The notes: generated from the letters alone by a model not told the origin. A stretch of DNA of 53,907 bases from an uncultured Rhodospirillales bacterium (GCA_903865895.1 CAIPLM010000020.1:1-53907), one strand, 5' to 3'. Shown: positions 16,552 to 25,279, numbered from the stretch's first letter. Numbers and translations: made by a program.

Positions 16552-18183
16552 ATGGCACGGAACGGAGCGGATATTCTGGCCCAGAGCCTGATCGCTTCCG
16601 GGCTGACGCACGGGTTCCATGTGCCGGGCGAGGGGATTCTCGACCTGCTGGACGCGCTGGAACATCGCCATCCCGGCATCGCCCTGGTGCATTGCCGGCA
16701 CGAGGCCGGATCGGCCTTCGCCGCCATCGGCCACGCGCGCGCCACCGGAGCAGTCGGCCTGTGCATCGCCGGGCGAGCCCCGGGGGCGCTCAACACCTGC
16801 CTCGCCTTGCATACCGCCTGGACCGACGCCGTGCCGCTGCTGCTCATCATCGGTCAGGCCGCCGCCGCCTTCGCCGGGCGCGAGGCGTTTCTCGATACCG
16901 CGTTCCACCAGGTGTTCACCCCGCTCGCCAAGCTGGTGACGCAGGTGGACGACCCCGCGCGCCTGCCCGAAGCGGTCAGCCGGGCGATCCATGTCGCGCG
17001 CAGCGGGCAGCCCGGGCCGGTGGTGCTGATTGTGCCGGAGGAGACGTTCCGCGCCACCGCCGACCCCGCGATCCTGCCGCCGCCACCACCCATCGCACCC
17101 GCGCCAGGGGCCACCGATTTCGCCGCCATCGAATCCGCCTTGGGCGCTGCCGAGCGCCCGCTGCTGATCCTCGGCGGTGGCGGCTGGAGTGATGCCGGGC
17201 TCGATGCCGCGCGGCGCTTCGCCGAGGCGCAGGACCTGCCGGTGCTGGTTTCCTACCGGCGGCGCGACTTGTTCGATAACGACCATCCAAACTTCATCGG
17301 CGAGTTGGGCATCGGGCTTGACCCGTCGCTGACCGCGCGCGTCGCGGCCGCGGACTTGCTGGTGGTGCTGAACATGCGCCTCGGCGAGTTGAACACAATC
17401 GGCGAGGGGTTCCACGGCTTCAGCCTGCTCGCCGCCCCGCGCCCGGCGATGCGGCTCGTGCATATCCACGCCGATGCCGGGGAGCTGAACCGCGTCTATC
17501 AGGCCGATCGTGCCGTGCTGGCGGAGCCGAACGAGGCGGCCGAGGCGCTCGCGCGGCTGCCTGGACGGACCCGTGGCGATTGGCGCGGTGCGGGCCGCGC
17601 GGCGCATCTTGCCTATCGCGCGGGCGGCGAATGCCCCGGGCCGCTCGACCTCAAAGCGGTCTTCACCCAGTTGCGCGCCGCCTTGCCGCCGGATGCCGTG
17701 CTGTCGGTCGGCGCCGGGGCCTATGCGCTGTGGGCGCAGCGCTATTTCATCCATCACCAGCCGCGCTGCCAGCTTGGCCCGAAGAGCGGCGCGATGGGTT
17801 ACGGGTTGCCGGCCGCGATCGGCGCCGCGGTCTCCTGCCCCGGCCGGACGGTGGTGGCGCTGGCCGGCGATGGCTGCTTCATGATGAACGCCGAGGAACT
17901 GGCCACCGCCGTGCATCACCGGCTGCGCCTCGTCGTGCTAGTGATGGATAATGGCAGCTTCGGCGCCATCCGCATCGGCCAGGAGCGCGCCTTCGGACGG
18001 CCGACCGGAGTGGCGTTGACCAACCCCGATTTCGTCGATTTCGCCCGCAGCTTCGGCGCCAAGGCCGAACGCGTGGCCGAAACCGCCGCGTTTGCCCCGG
18101 CGCTGGCCCGCGCGCTCGGGCATGACGGCGTGACCCTGCTGCATCTCGTGGTGCCGCCGGAGGCGACGCGGCCGCCCCGATGA
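16552..18183 (+). CDS. Thiamine diphosphate-dependent enzyme (acetolactate synthase-like)
   Basis: 543-residue enzyme of the acetolactate synthase / benzoylformate decarboxylase superfamily. The PYR domain carries the activating Glu in CRHEAGSAFAA (E51). A central domain follows (PLLILGGGGWSDAGLDAARRFAE). The PP domain has the ThDP/Mg motif GDGCFMMNAEE (about 440) ending in MDNGSFGAI. The start at 16552 follows GGGAGGG; the longer frame is not supported. It is first in a likely four-gene plus-strand operon with an FAD oxidase-like gene and hyuA/hyuB homologues, so a catabolic decarboxylase or carboligase role is more likely than valine/isoleucine biosynthesis (inference). Confidence 0.9.
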   Translation: MARNGADILAQSLIASGLTHGFHVPGEGILDLLDALEHRHPGIALVHCRHEAGSAFAAIGHARATGAVGLCIAGRAPGALNTCLALHTAWTDAVPLLLIIGQAAAAFAGREAFLDTAFHQVFTPLAKLVTQVDDPARLPEAVSRAIHVARSGQPGPVVLIVPEETFRATADPAILPPPPPIAPAPGATDFAAIESALGAAERPLLILGGGGWSDAGLDAARRFAEAQDLPVLVSYRRRDLFDNDHPNFIGELGIGLDPSLTARVAAADLLVVLNMRLGELNTIGEGFHGFSLLAAPRPAMRLVHIHADAGELNRVYQADRAVLAEPNEAAEALARLPGRTRGDWRGAGRAAHLAYRAGGECPGPLDLKAVFTQLRAALPPDAVLSVGAGAYALWAQRYFIHHQPRCQLGPKSGAMGYGLPAAIGAAVSCPGRTVVALAGDGCFMMNAEELATAVHHRLRLVVLVMDNGSFGAIRIGQERAFGRPTGVALTNPDFVDFARSFGAKAERVAETAAFAPALARALGHDGVTLLHLVVPPEATRPPR

Positions 18184-18205
18184 CGAACGTCAGCTCAGAC
18201 ATCGC

Positions 18206-19543
18206 ATGAAGCGACGCGTCATCATCGTCGGCGCCGGCATCGCCGGACTTGCGGCCGCGCATGCGCTGGCGCAGTACGGCATCGAAGTGCGGGTGCTGGA
18301 GGCCGGCGACCAGCCGGGCGGCCGCATGGCCGAGCGGCAGGATGGGCCGATCCGCTACGGCACCGGGGCGCGGCTGGTCTACCCGTTCAGCCCGGCCTTT
18401 CTCGGCCTGGTGCGCGAGCTGGGCCTGGAGGCCGATCTGGTGCCAATCCGCGGCCTCGCCGCGACCGGCACGGCGGATGGGCTCGACCATCGCATTGCCT
18501 TGCTGCCGGAGCTGGGCCTTCTGGGCTCGAAGGTGCTGGGCTGGGGCGACAAGGCGCGGCTCGGCCTGCTGCTGGCCGACCTGCTGCGCCGGCGCCCCGG
18601 CAGCGACCCGGATGACCTCACCACCGGGCCGGATGACGAGACGCTCGCCGCCTACATCACCCGCCTCGCCGGGCCGCGCGTGCTGGATCGTATCGTCGCC
18701 CCGGTCTTCCGCGGCACGCGGGGCTGGAACCCCGAGGAGATCTCGGCCGCCTTCTTCACCACCACGACGGCGCATCTGATCGGCCGGCGCAGCGTCTACA
18801 CGTTCCGCGACGGCATCGGCCAGCTCACCCGCGCTTTGGCGGCGCAGACCAACTTGACGTTCGGCGCCGAGGTGGAGCGCATCACCCCCTGCCCCGGCGG
18901 CGCACGGGTGCTGTGGTGGCGCGGCGGGGCGCGGCATGATGCCGAGGCGGATGCCGTGCTCTGCGCCATCGAGGGCGCCAAAGTGCCGGGTATCGTCGCG
19001 TTGGACGATGCGGGCGAGCGCTTTTTCGCTGACGTGCGCTACAACCCCATCGGCATCGTGCATTACGCACTGCGCGAGGAGGTGGCCCCCAAGCTGCGCT
19101 TCCTGCCGCCATCGGAGGGCGGGGCCATCGCCACCTTCCAGCAGGGCCAGGGCGCGCGGCTGTTCTGCCAGCTCACGCCGGAGGCTTCCGCCATGGCGCT
19201 GCGCGACGGGCGCACCGGCGATCTCGACGGCATCATCCGCGCCGATCTGCGCCGGCTGTTCCCGGCGATCGATGCGCAGGAGGTGCATCGCGTGAACCAG
19301 TGGATCCCGCATAAGCTGCCCCTGCCCTACCCCGGCTACGCCGCGCGCCTCGCCGAATTCCGCGCCCACCAGGCGGCCCGGCGGCGGCCGATCTACTTCG
19401 CCGGCGACTACATGGCCCAGGCGTTGGTGACTGGGGCTTGCCGGAGTGGGCTCGATACCGGCAGCCTGGTGGCGCGGCATTTGAAGGAAGCACTCCTTTT
19501 TCGAAAAAAAGGAGCAAAAAACGTTCACTCGTTTTTTTGGTGA
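18206..19543 (+). CDS. FAD-dependent amine-oxidase/protoporphyrinogen-oxidase-like protein
   Basis: 445-residue flavoprotein. The N-terminal Rossmann motif is VIIVGAGIAGLAAAHAL with VLEAGDQPGGRM, as in flavin amine oxidases, phytoene desaturases and HemG/HemY-like proteins. The C-terminal FAD-contact region is PIYFAGDYMAQALVTGACRSG. The last 15 or so residues (LLFRKKGAKNVHSFFW) come from a palindromic repeat that has replaced or extended the natural end. It starts 22 bases after the ThDP enzyme gene. The substrate is unknown; a primary or cyclic amine related to the pathway encoded here is possible. Confidence 0.85.
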   Translation: MKRRVIIVGAGIAGLAAAHALAQYGIEVRVLEAGDQPGGRMAERQDGPIRYGTGARLVYPFSPAFLGLVRELGLEADLVPIRGLAATGTADGLDHRIALLPELGLLGSKVLGWGDKARLGLLLADLLRRRPGSDPDDLTTGPDDETLAAYITRLAGPRVLDRIVAPVFRGTRGWNPEEISAAFFTTTTAHLIGRRSVYTFRDGIGQLTRALAAQTNLTFGAEVERITPCPGGARVLWWRGGARHDAEADAVLCAIEGAKVPGIVALDDAGERFFADVRYNPIGIVHYALREEVAPKLRFLPPSEGGAIATFQQGQGARLFCQLTPEASAMALRDGRTGDLDGIIRADLRRLFPAIDAQEVHRVNQWIPHKLPLPYPGYAARLAEFRAHQAARRRPIYFAGDYMAQALVTGACRSGLDTGSLVARHLKEALLFRKKGAKNVHSFFW

Positions 19544-19604
19544 GGCACAGAATCAATGGATAAAAAGTTTTTGCTTCTTTTTTCAAAAAGAAGCGCTTCC
19601 TTCC
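19493..19604. repeat. Composite palindromic repeat, copy 2
   Basis: It has two A/T-cored hairpins: 19493-19514 (CTCC/GGAG-ended, T5/A7 core) and 19573-19594 (GCTTC/GAAGC-ended, 10-bp stem). Bases 19556-19604 match 14684-14732 of copy 1 exactly over 49 bases on the opposite strand. The left half encodes the C-terminal tail of the FAD protein. The right half ends one base before the hyuA-like start codon, so it also forms the leader of that gene. Confidence 0.85.
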
Positions 19605-19605
19605 C

Positions 19606-21654
19606 ATGACCGCCCGCATCGGTGTCGATATTGGCGGCACCTTCACCGATTTCGTGCTGGAGCGCGGCGGTGAGCAAACCTGCCTGAAGCTGCTCACCAC
19701 GCCCGACCAGCCCGAGCGCGCGGTGATCGAGGGCATCGCGCGCCTGCTGACGGAGACCGGCATCGCGGCTTCCGAGGTCGCCATGGTCGTGCACGGCACC
19801 ACGCTCGCCACCAACGCGGTGATCGAGCGGCGCGGCGCCAAGGTCGGCTTCGTCACCACCGCGGGCTTCCGCGATACGCTGGAGATGGCCTACGAGCATC
19901 GCTACGACCAGTATAATCTTCTGGTCGACAAGCCGCGCCCGCTGGTGGAGCGCACGCGGCGCCTGCCCGTGCGCGAGCGCATCGCCGCCGACGGGCGGGT
20001 GCTGACGCCGCTCGATGAAGCGGGCTTGCGCGAAGCCGCCGCAATGCTGCGCGCCGAGGGGGTCGAGGCGGTGGCGGTCGGCTTTCTGCACGCCTACGCC
20101 AACCCCGCGCATGAGCGCGCGGCGGGGGTGATCCTCGCCGAGGAACTGCCGGAGGTGCCGATCACGCTCTCCAGCGACATCACGCCGGAAATCCGCGAAT
20201 ACGAGCGCTTCACCACCGCGGTCGCCAACGCCTATGTGCAACCGCTGATGGCGACCTACCTCGCCCGGCTCGATGCCGGGCTGCGGCAGCTCGGCATCGC
20301 CGGACCGCTGCTGCTCATGCAGTCCAATGGCGGGTTGTGCGACGTCGCCACCGCGCGCGCCGCGCCGGTGCGGCTGATGGAGAGCGGACCGGCGGGGGGC
20401 GCCATTTTCGCCGCCGCCTTCGCCGCCGAATTGGGGCTGACGCGCGCGATGCTGCTGGATATCGGCGGCACGACCGCGAAACTCTGCTACCTCGACGATT
20501 TCCGTCCGGGCACCGCGCGCGGGCTGGAGGTGGCGCGGCTCGATCGGTTCAAGCCCGGCAGCGGGCTGCCGTTGCGCCTGCCGGTGATCGAGCTGTGTGA
20601 AATCGGCGCCGGCGGCGGTTCGCTCGCCAGTGTGGACCGCATCGGCCGCATCGCCGTCGGCCCGCGCAGCGCCGGCTCGGTGCCTGGCCCCGCCTGCTAC
20701 CGCCTCGGCGGCACCCAGCCGACGGTGACCGACGCCAATCTCGCGCTCGGCCGGCTCGATGCCAGCCGCTTCGCCGATGGCGCGTTTGCACTCGGCGTGG
20801 CGGAGGCAACGACGGCGCTCGACGAGGCAGTAGGTCGGCCGCTCGGCATCGCCGCCGCCGAGGCCGCGGTGGGGGTCATCGAGGTGGTCAACGAGAACAT
20901 GGCCCGCGCCGCCCGCGAGCACGCGATCGATGCCGGGCGCAGCAACGAGGGCCGCACCATGATCGCCATCGGCGGCGCGGCGGGGCTGCACGCGGCCGAT
21001 CTTGTCGCCCGGCTCGGCATGGCCGCCGCCATCGTGCCATCAGCCGCCTCGGTTGGATCGGCGGTGGGGTTTCTGCGGGCGCCGATCGCCTTCGAGATGA
21101 CCTGGTCGCACCACCAGCTGCTCTCCCGCTTCGATGCCGCCCGCGCCGCCGCCACGCTGGATCGGCTGATCGCCGACGCCGCTGCGGGCCTTGCCTCGGC
21201 CGGGCAGGCGGGTGCGCCGATCCGGCGCCTCAGCGCGCAGATGCGCTATCGCGGCCAGGGCGGCGAATTCACCGTGCCGGTCGATGCCGCCGATCTCGCC
21301 GCCGCCCCACTGCGCGCGGCGTTCGAGGCGGTGTATCGTGGCTTGTTTGGCCGGGTGCTGGAGGGCGATGTGGAGTTGCTCGGCTTTTCCGTTCGCCTCG
21401 AACATCCGGCCATGCCCGGCATCGCCGTCGCCACCCTCGCCGAACCGCGCCCCGCCGCGCCCTGGCGCTTCATCGACCAGCACAGCGGCGCGATGGTGGA
21501 TGCCGTGCGGCTTGACCGGGCCTCCCTGCCGCCGGGCCACCACCTCGCCGGGCCGGCCATCGTGGTGGATGCCGGCACCACCATCCTGGTCCCCGCCGGT
21601 TTCACCGCGACCGTGCTGCCCGGCCAGCATCTCCGCCTGGAGCCCACGCCATGA
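19606..21654 (+). CDS. Hydantoinase/oxoprolinase subunit A (N-methylhydantoinase A family)
   Basis: 682-residue ATP-dependent amidohydrolase subunit of the HyuA/OplA/acetone-carboxylase family. The N-terminal phosphate-binding region reads RIGVDIGGTFTDFVL, then HGTTLATNAVIERRGAKVG. The central actin-like domain has LLDIGGTTAKLCYL and EIGAGGGSLASVD. Length is normal for a stand-alone A subunit. With the B subunit it would use ATP to open a five-membered cyclic amide such as a hydantoin or 5-oxoproline. The B gene overlaps by ATGA. The leader is made of the palindromic repeat, which includes AAGCGCTTCC but no strong Shine-Dalgarno. Confidence 0.93.
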   Translation: MTARIGVDIGGTFTDFVLERGGEQTCLKLLTTPDQPERAVIEGIARLLTETGIAASEVAMVVHGTTLATNAVIERRGAKVGFVTTAGFRDTLEMAYEHRYDQYNLLVDKPRPLVERTRRLPVRERIAADGRVLTPLDEAGLREAAAMLRAEGVEAVAVGFLHAYANPAHERAAGVILAEELPEVPITLSSDITPEIREYERFTTAVANAYVQPLMATYLARLDAGLRQLGIAGPLLLMQSNGGLCDVATARAAPVRLMESGPAGGAIFAAAFAAELGLTRAMLLDIGGTTAKLCYLDDFRPGTARGLEVARLDRFKPGSGLPLRLPVIELCEIGAGGGSLASVDRIGRIAVGPRSAGSVPGPACYRLGGTQPTVTDANLALGRLDASRFADGAFALGVAEATTALDEAVGRPLGIAAAEAAVGVIEVVNENMARAAREHAIDAGRSNEGRTMIAIGGAAGLHAADLVARLGMAAAIVPSAASVGSAVGFLRAPIAFEMTWSHHQLLSRFDAARAAATLDRLIADAAAGLASAGQAGAPIRRLSAQMRYRGQGGEFTVPVDAADLAAAPLRAAFEAVYRGLFGRVLEGDVELLGFSVRLEHPAMPGIAVATLAEPRPAAPWRFIDQHSGAMVDAVRLDRASLPPGHHLAGPAIVVDAGTTILVPAGFTATVLPGQHLRLEPTP

Positions 21655-23207
21655 CCGCGCCGCTCACGCCGCTCCGGCGGCAGATCATCTGGAGCCGGCT
21701 GATCGCGGTGGTGGAGGAGCAGGCGCGCACCCTGATGCGCACCGCCTTCAGCCCCACCGTGCGCGAAGCCGGGGATCTCTCGGCGGGGGTGTTCGATCTG
21801 CGCGGCCGCATGGTGGCCCAGGCCGTCACCGGCACGCCCGGCCATGTGAACTCCCTCGCCGCCGCCGCCCGCCACTTCCTCGCCGCCCGGCCGCCCGAAA
21901 CGCTGGCGCCGGGCGATCACCTCATCACCAACGACCCCTGGATGGCCTCGGGCCATTTGCACGACATCACCGTGTTTTCGCCGGTGTTCCGTGACGGGCA
22001 GCCAGTCGCCTTCTTCGGCTGCACCTGCCACCAGGTGGATATCGGCGGGCTCGGCATGGGGCCGGATGCGCGCTCCATCTTCGAGGAGGGGCTCTATCTG
22101 CCCATCCTGCCGATCATGCGGGCGGGCGAGCTGAACACCGACGTGATCGCCATCATCCGCGGCAATGTGCGGGTGCCCGAGGCGGTGATCGGCGACATCA
22201 TGGCCTATATCACCGCCAACGAGGCGAGCGGACGGCTGCTCAACGGTCTGCTCGACGAGTTCGGCCTCGCCGATATCGAGGCGCTCGCCGATGACATCAT
22301 CGCCACCTCCGAGCGCGGCATGCGCGACGCCATCGCCGCCCTGCCCGATGGCGTTTGGCACAACCGGATGACGCTCGACGGCTACGAGGCGCCGGTGGAG
22401 CTGAAAGTGGCGCTCACCATCGCCGGCGACGCGGTGGAGATCGATTTCGCCGGCAGCGCGCCCCCCAGCCGCCACGGCATCAACCTGGTGATGAACTATA
22501 CCGACGCCTATGCCAGCTACGGTGTGCGCGCGGCGATCGCGCCGGAAATCCCCAATAATGCCGGCTCACTCGCGCCCATCACGGTGAAGGCGCCGCCCGG
22601 TTCCATCCTCAACGTCGCCCGCCCCGCACCGGTCTGCGCGCGGCACATCATCGGGCAATTCCTGCCCGAGCTGGTGCTGGGCTGCCTCGCGGACGTGATG
22701 CCCGATCTCATCCCCGCCGAGGGCGCCGCCTGCAACTGGGGCATCCAGCTGCGCGGCAATGCCGAGGGGCGGCCCTTCGAGATCCTGTTCTTCAACGCCG
22801 GCGGCTCCGGCGCGCGGCCCTCGCGGGACGGTCTCTCCGCCACCGCCTTCCCCTCCGGCATCCGCTCCATCCCCGTTGAAATCTGCGAGACGGTGGCGCC
22901 CATCGTCATTCACCGCAAGGAACTACGCCCGGGCTCCGGCGGCGCCGGGAGCTACCAGGGCGGGCTCGGCCAGATCGTCGAGGTCTCGACCATCGACGGA
23001 TCACCCTTCCAGCTCTTCGCGGTGTTCGACCGCGTCGCCAACCCCGCCCGAGGCCGCGCCGGCGGGGCCGACGGCGCGGCGGGCAGGCTCGCCACCCTGA
23101 ACGGGAAACCACTGCGCCCCAAGGGCTTGCAGGACGTCGCAGCCGGCGACGGCATCCGGCTGGAACTGCCAGGCGGCGGCGGGTTCGGAGTGGCGGAGGG
23201 CGGGTAG
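21651..23207 (+). CDS. Hydantoinase/oxoprolinase subunit B (N-methylhydantoinase B family)
   Basis: 518-residue partner of the A subunit, within the usual size range. Conserved features are EEQARTLMRTAFSPTVREAGDLSAGVFD, GTPGHVNSL, ITNDPWMASGHLHDITVFSPVF, HQVDIGG and the C-terminal RPGSGGAGSYQGGLGQIVE. It overlaps the A gene by four bases and ends the operon. A cluster of GC-rich hairpins follows immediately. The complex probably hydrolyses a cyclic imide or lactam imported by the divergent dipeptide-type transporter (inference from position). Confidence 0.93.
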   Translation: MTAPLTPLRRQIIWSRLIAVVEEQARTLMRTAFSPTVREAGDLSAGVFDLRGRMVAQAVTGTPGHVNSLAAAARHFLAARPPETLAPGDHLITNDPWMASGHLHDITVFSPVFRDGQPVAFFGCTCHQVDIGGLGMGPDARSIFEEGLYLPILPIMRAGELNTDVIAIIRGNVRVPEAVIGDIMAYITANEASGRLLNGLLDEFGLADIEALADDIIATSERGMRDAIAALPDGVWHNRMTLDGYEAPVELKVALTIAGDAVEIDFAGSAPPSRHGINLVMNYTDAYASYGVRAAIAPEIPNNAGSLAPITVKAPPGSILNVARPAPVCARHIIGQFLPELVLGCLADVMPDLIPAEGAACNWGIQLRGNAEGRPFEILFFNAGGSGARPSRDGLSATAFPSGIRSIPVEICETVAPIVIHRKELRPGSGGAGSYQGGLGQIVEVSTIDGSPFQLFAVFDRVANPARGRAGGADGAAGRLATLNGKPLRPKGLQDVAAGDGIRLELPGGGGFGVAEGG

Positions 23208-23217
23208 GGAAGGAAGG

Positions 23218-23418
23218 CCAGGGGCTTTGCCCCTGGACCCCACCAGGAGGCGGTGCCTCCTGGACCTGCCATCAGTTAAGCGGGGTGTGGGTTCGGAGGG
23301 GGGCCTGCGGAGTGGTTGCAACCTCTCGGTCGGCCCCCCTCCGAACCCACACCCAACCCTTATTGGTGCCGGGTGCAGGGGGCGCTGGCCCCCTGCCGGG
23401 TCCAGGGCAGAGCCCTGG
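23218..23418. repeat. Five-palindrome GC-rich repeat cassette (likely bidirectional terminator)
   Basis: It lies between the convergent hyuB-like and DMT transporter genes. Five hairpins occur in 201 bases: 23218-23236 (CCAGGGGCTTTGCCCCTGG), 23243-23263 (CCAGGAGGC arms), a perfect 23-bp inverted repeat 23283-23305/23332-23354 with a 26-base loop, 23375-23396 (GCAGGGGG arms), and 23402-23418 (CCAGGGC-AGA-GCCCTGG). The outer hairpins resemble each other in mirror order, giving the cassette overall symmetry. Elements with a GGGGCTTTGCCCC core are, from my knowledge, scattered in related genomes. Confidence 0.85.
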
Positions 23419-23442
23419 CCTTACCCTCCTACCCGCCCTCGC

Positions 23443-24360
23443 TCACCCCCGGAACCGACGCCACTGCAGATACAGCACGCCTGACAGCACCACGGCGCCG
23501 CCGATCACCTGGGCGGGCAGCGGCACCACGTCGTAGAAGGCGAGCGAGATGAGCACGGCGAAGACTGGCACCATGTTCTGCCACATCGATCCGGCGGCGA
23601 TGCCGAGGCGGGCGACGCCGGTGTTCCAGGCGACGGTGGCGATGCCGGTGCAGAAGGCGCCGGTGATCGCGAGATCGCGCCATATCGCGGTGCTGAGGGC
23701 GAGGTTGGGCGCCGGGACCATGTCCACCGCCCGGGCGATCACCCAGAACACCACCAGCACCGGAATGGCGCCGATGGTGGTCAGCCAGGTCCGCCGGAGT
23801 TGGGAGACGGTGGCGGGGAACCAGCGCTGGGCGAGGATGGAGTAGACGGTCCAGCAGCCGATCGAGAGCAGGGTGAAGATTTCGCCGCCGCGCAGATCGA
23901 GGCCTTGGCCGCTGGCGGCGGCGCGGCCGTAGATGGCGATGCCGGCGCCGATCAGGGTGAGCGCGCAGGCCCCGGCGAAGCCGCGTTCGAGCCGCGCGCC
24001 CACCATGATCCGCGCGATCACCGCGACGTAGACGGGGGAGCCGGCGATCACGGCGGCGACCGTAATGGGATGGGAGAAGCGCAGGCCGAAGTTGAACAGG
24101 AGCAGGAAGCAGGCGACGCAGAGGCCAAGCGCCAGCACACGGGCGATCGGAACCGGGGTGCCCAGCGCCCGCCAGCCGCCGGCCGCGACCGTCCAGGCGC
24201 CGAGCACGATGGCGGCGATCAGGTAGCGGATCGGCGCGATGGCGAAGGGGTCGAGATGGCGGAGCAGGGCCGAGGTGAGCGGGATGTTCCAGCCCCAGAA
24301 CACGGCGGCGAATAAATATCCGCCGGTCCCCAGCAGTCCGCCTGCGGTTGCGGGATTCAT
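23443..24360 (-). CDS. DMT/EamA-family membrane transporter
   Basis: 305-residue, roughly ten-helix exporter of the drug/metabolite transporter superfamily with two EamA halves. Seen are YLFAAVFWGWNIPLTSALLRHLDPFAIAPIRYLIAAIVLG and the second-half ASGQGLDLRGGEIFTLLSIGCWTVYSILAQRW. The C-terminal GAVVLSGVLYLQWRR is typical. The ATG at 24360 is preferred to the TTG at 24372. It stands alone, converging on the hairpin cassette. Its substrate cannot be predicted. Confidence 0.9.
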   Translation of the reverse strand: MNPATAGGLLGTGGYLFAAVFWGWNIPLTSALLRHLDPFAIAPIRYLIAAIVLGAWTVAAGGWRALGTPVPIARVLALGLCVACFLLLFNFGLRFSHPITVAAVIAGSPVYVAVIARIMVGARLERGFAGACALTLIGAGIAIYGRAAASGQGLDLRGGEIFTLLSIGCWTVYSILAQRWFPATVSQLRRTWLTTIGAIPVLVVFWVIARAVDMVPAPNLALSTAIWRDLAITGAFCTGIATVAWNTGVARLGIAAGSMWQNMVPVFAVLISLAFYDVVPLPAQVIGGAVVLSGVLYLQWRRFRG

Positions 24361-24450
24361 CGGGCGGGGCAAGGCGGCGGGTTCGGCATGTCCGACGTAT
24401 AGCCGCGCCCCCCGCCCGCGGAAGGGCGCGCGGGGAATGGCTGCTGCCCG

Positions 24451-25215
24451 CTACCGCACCGCGAATCCCCGGGCGACGAAGGCCGCGCGCGCCGCGGGCC
24501 CGGCGAGGAAGCGCAGGAAGTCCCGCGCTTCGGCGGTATCGCCGGCGCGGGTGACGGCGAAGGGGTAGGAGACCGGATCATGCGAGCCCGCGGGGAAGGT
24601 GCCGGCGACCATCACGCCTTTGGAGGCGGCCGCATCGCTGGCGTAGACAATCCCCGCCGCCGCCTCGCCGCGCTCCACCAGCAGCAGGGCGGCGCGCACG
24701 TCCTCGGTGCGGGCCAGCCGGGGCAGCGCCTGCTCCCACAGGCCGAGATGGCGCAGCGCCTGCTCGGCGTAGATGCCGACTGGCACGTGCCTGGGGTCCC
24801 CAGTGGCGAGCCGGCCGGGGGCGAGCAGGGCGGCGAGGTCAAACCCAGGCGCGAGGGTGATGCTGCGCGGCGGACCGGCGGGCAGGATCAGCACCAGGGT
24901 GTTGCCGAGCAAAGAGATGCGGGTATCGGCGGCCAGCAGGTCCTTCCTCGCGAGGTAGTCGGCCCATTGCTCGTCGGCGGAGGCGAAGAGATTGGCCGGG
25001 GCGCCTTGCTCGATCTGGCGCGCCAGGGTGGAGCTGGAACCGAAGGAGAGGCGCGGCGCGGCGTGGCCGGCCTGCACCCAGAGGGACGCAATGTCGCGCA
25101 GCGCATCGGTCAGGCTCGCCGCGGCGAAGACGGTCAGCCCCTCCGCCCGGGCCGGTGCGGCCAGCAGCGCAAGGCTCAGCGCCATGCCGTACAGCGCCCG
25201 CAGGAGATGGTTCAT
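24451..25215 (-). CDS. modA: Molybdate ABC transporter substrate-binding protein ModA
   Basis: 254-residue periplasmic molybdate/tungstate-binding protein. The signal peptide is MNHLLRALYGMALSLALLAAPARA. Mature features are LTVFAAASLTDALRDIA, FGSSSTLARQIEQGAPANLFASADEQWADYL, DPRHVPVGIYAEQAL and GIVYASDA, all diagnostic of ModA. No modB or modC gene is beside it, so the transporter must be completed elsewhere or this is an orphan copy. A candidate ModE box lies 14 bases upstream of the start. Confidence 0.93.
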   Translation of the reverse strand: MNHLLRALYGMALSLALLAAPARAEGLTVFAAASLTDALRDIASLWVQAGHAAPRLSFGSSSTLARQIEQGAPANLFASADEQWADYLARKDLLAADTRISLLGNTLVLILPAGPPRSITLAPGFDLAALLAPGRLATGDPRHVPVGIYAEQALRHLGLWEQALPRLARTEDVRAALLLVERGEAAAGIVYASDAAASKGVMVAGTFPAGSHDPVSYPFAVTRAGDTAEARDFLRFLAGPAARAAFVARGFAVR

Positions 25216-25228
25216 CGCGCACCCCGTT

Positions 25229-25252
25229 CGTTATGTCCGAACGGGTATAGAT
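25229..25252 (-). promoter_or_regulatory. Candidate ModE-type operator upstream of modA
   Basis: On the gene's strand, ATCTATAC, then eight bases, then ACATAACG. The second half-site equals the ACATAACG half of the known E. coli modA operator, and the 8-base gap is the same. The first half shares only the TATA core. Molybdate-bound ModE would repress modA here. This fits the gene but rests on one good half-site. Confidence 0.45.
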
Positions 25253-25279
25253 TGATGGCGGCTGCCGCGCCAGCCCCAA

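Noticed and set aside
16552-18183. ThDP enzyme as the biosynthetic acetolactate synthase (ilvB)
   Set aside because: No small regulatory subunit gene or ilv neighbours are present; the context is catabolic.
19606-21654. HyuA-HyuB as acetone carboxylase or acetophenone carboxylase
   Set aside because: These relatives share the fold, but there is no gamma subunit gene and the A and B lengths fit hydantoinase/oxoprolinase better.
23218-23418. CRISPR array
   Set aside because: The units are palindromes of differing sequence with no regular spacers and no direct repeats.
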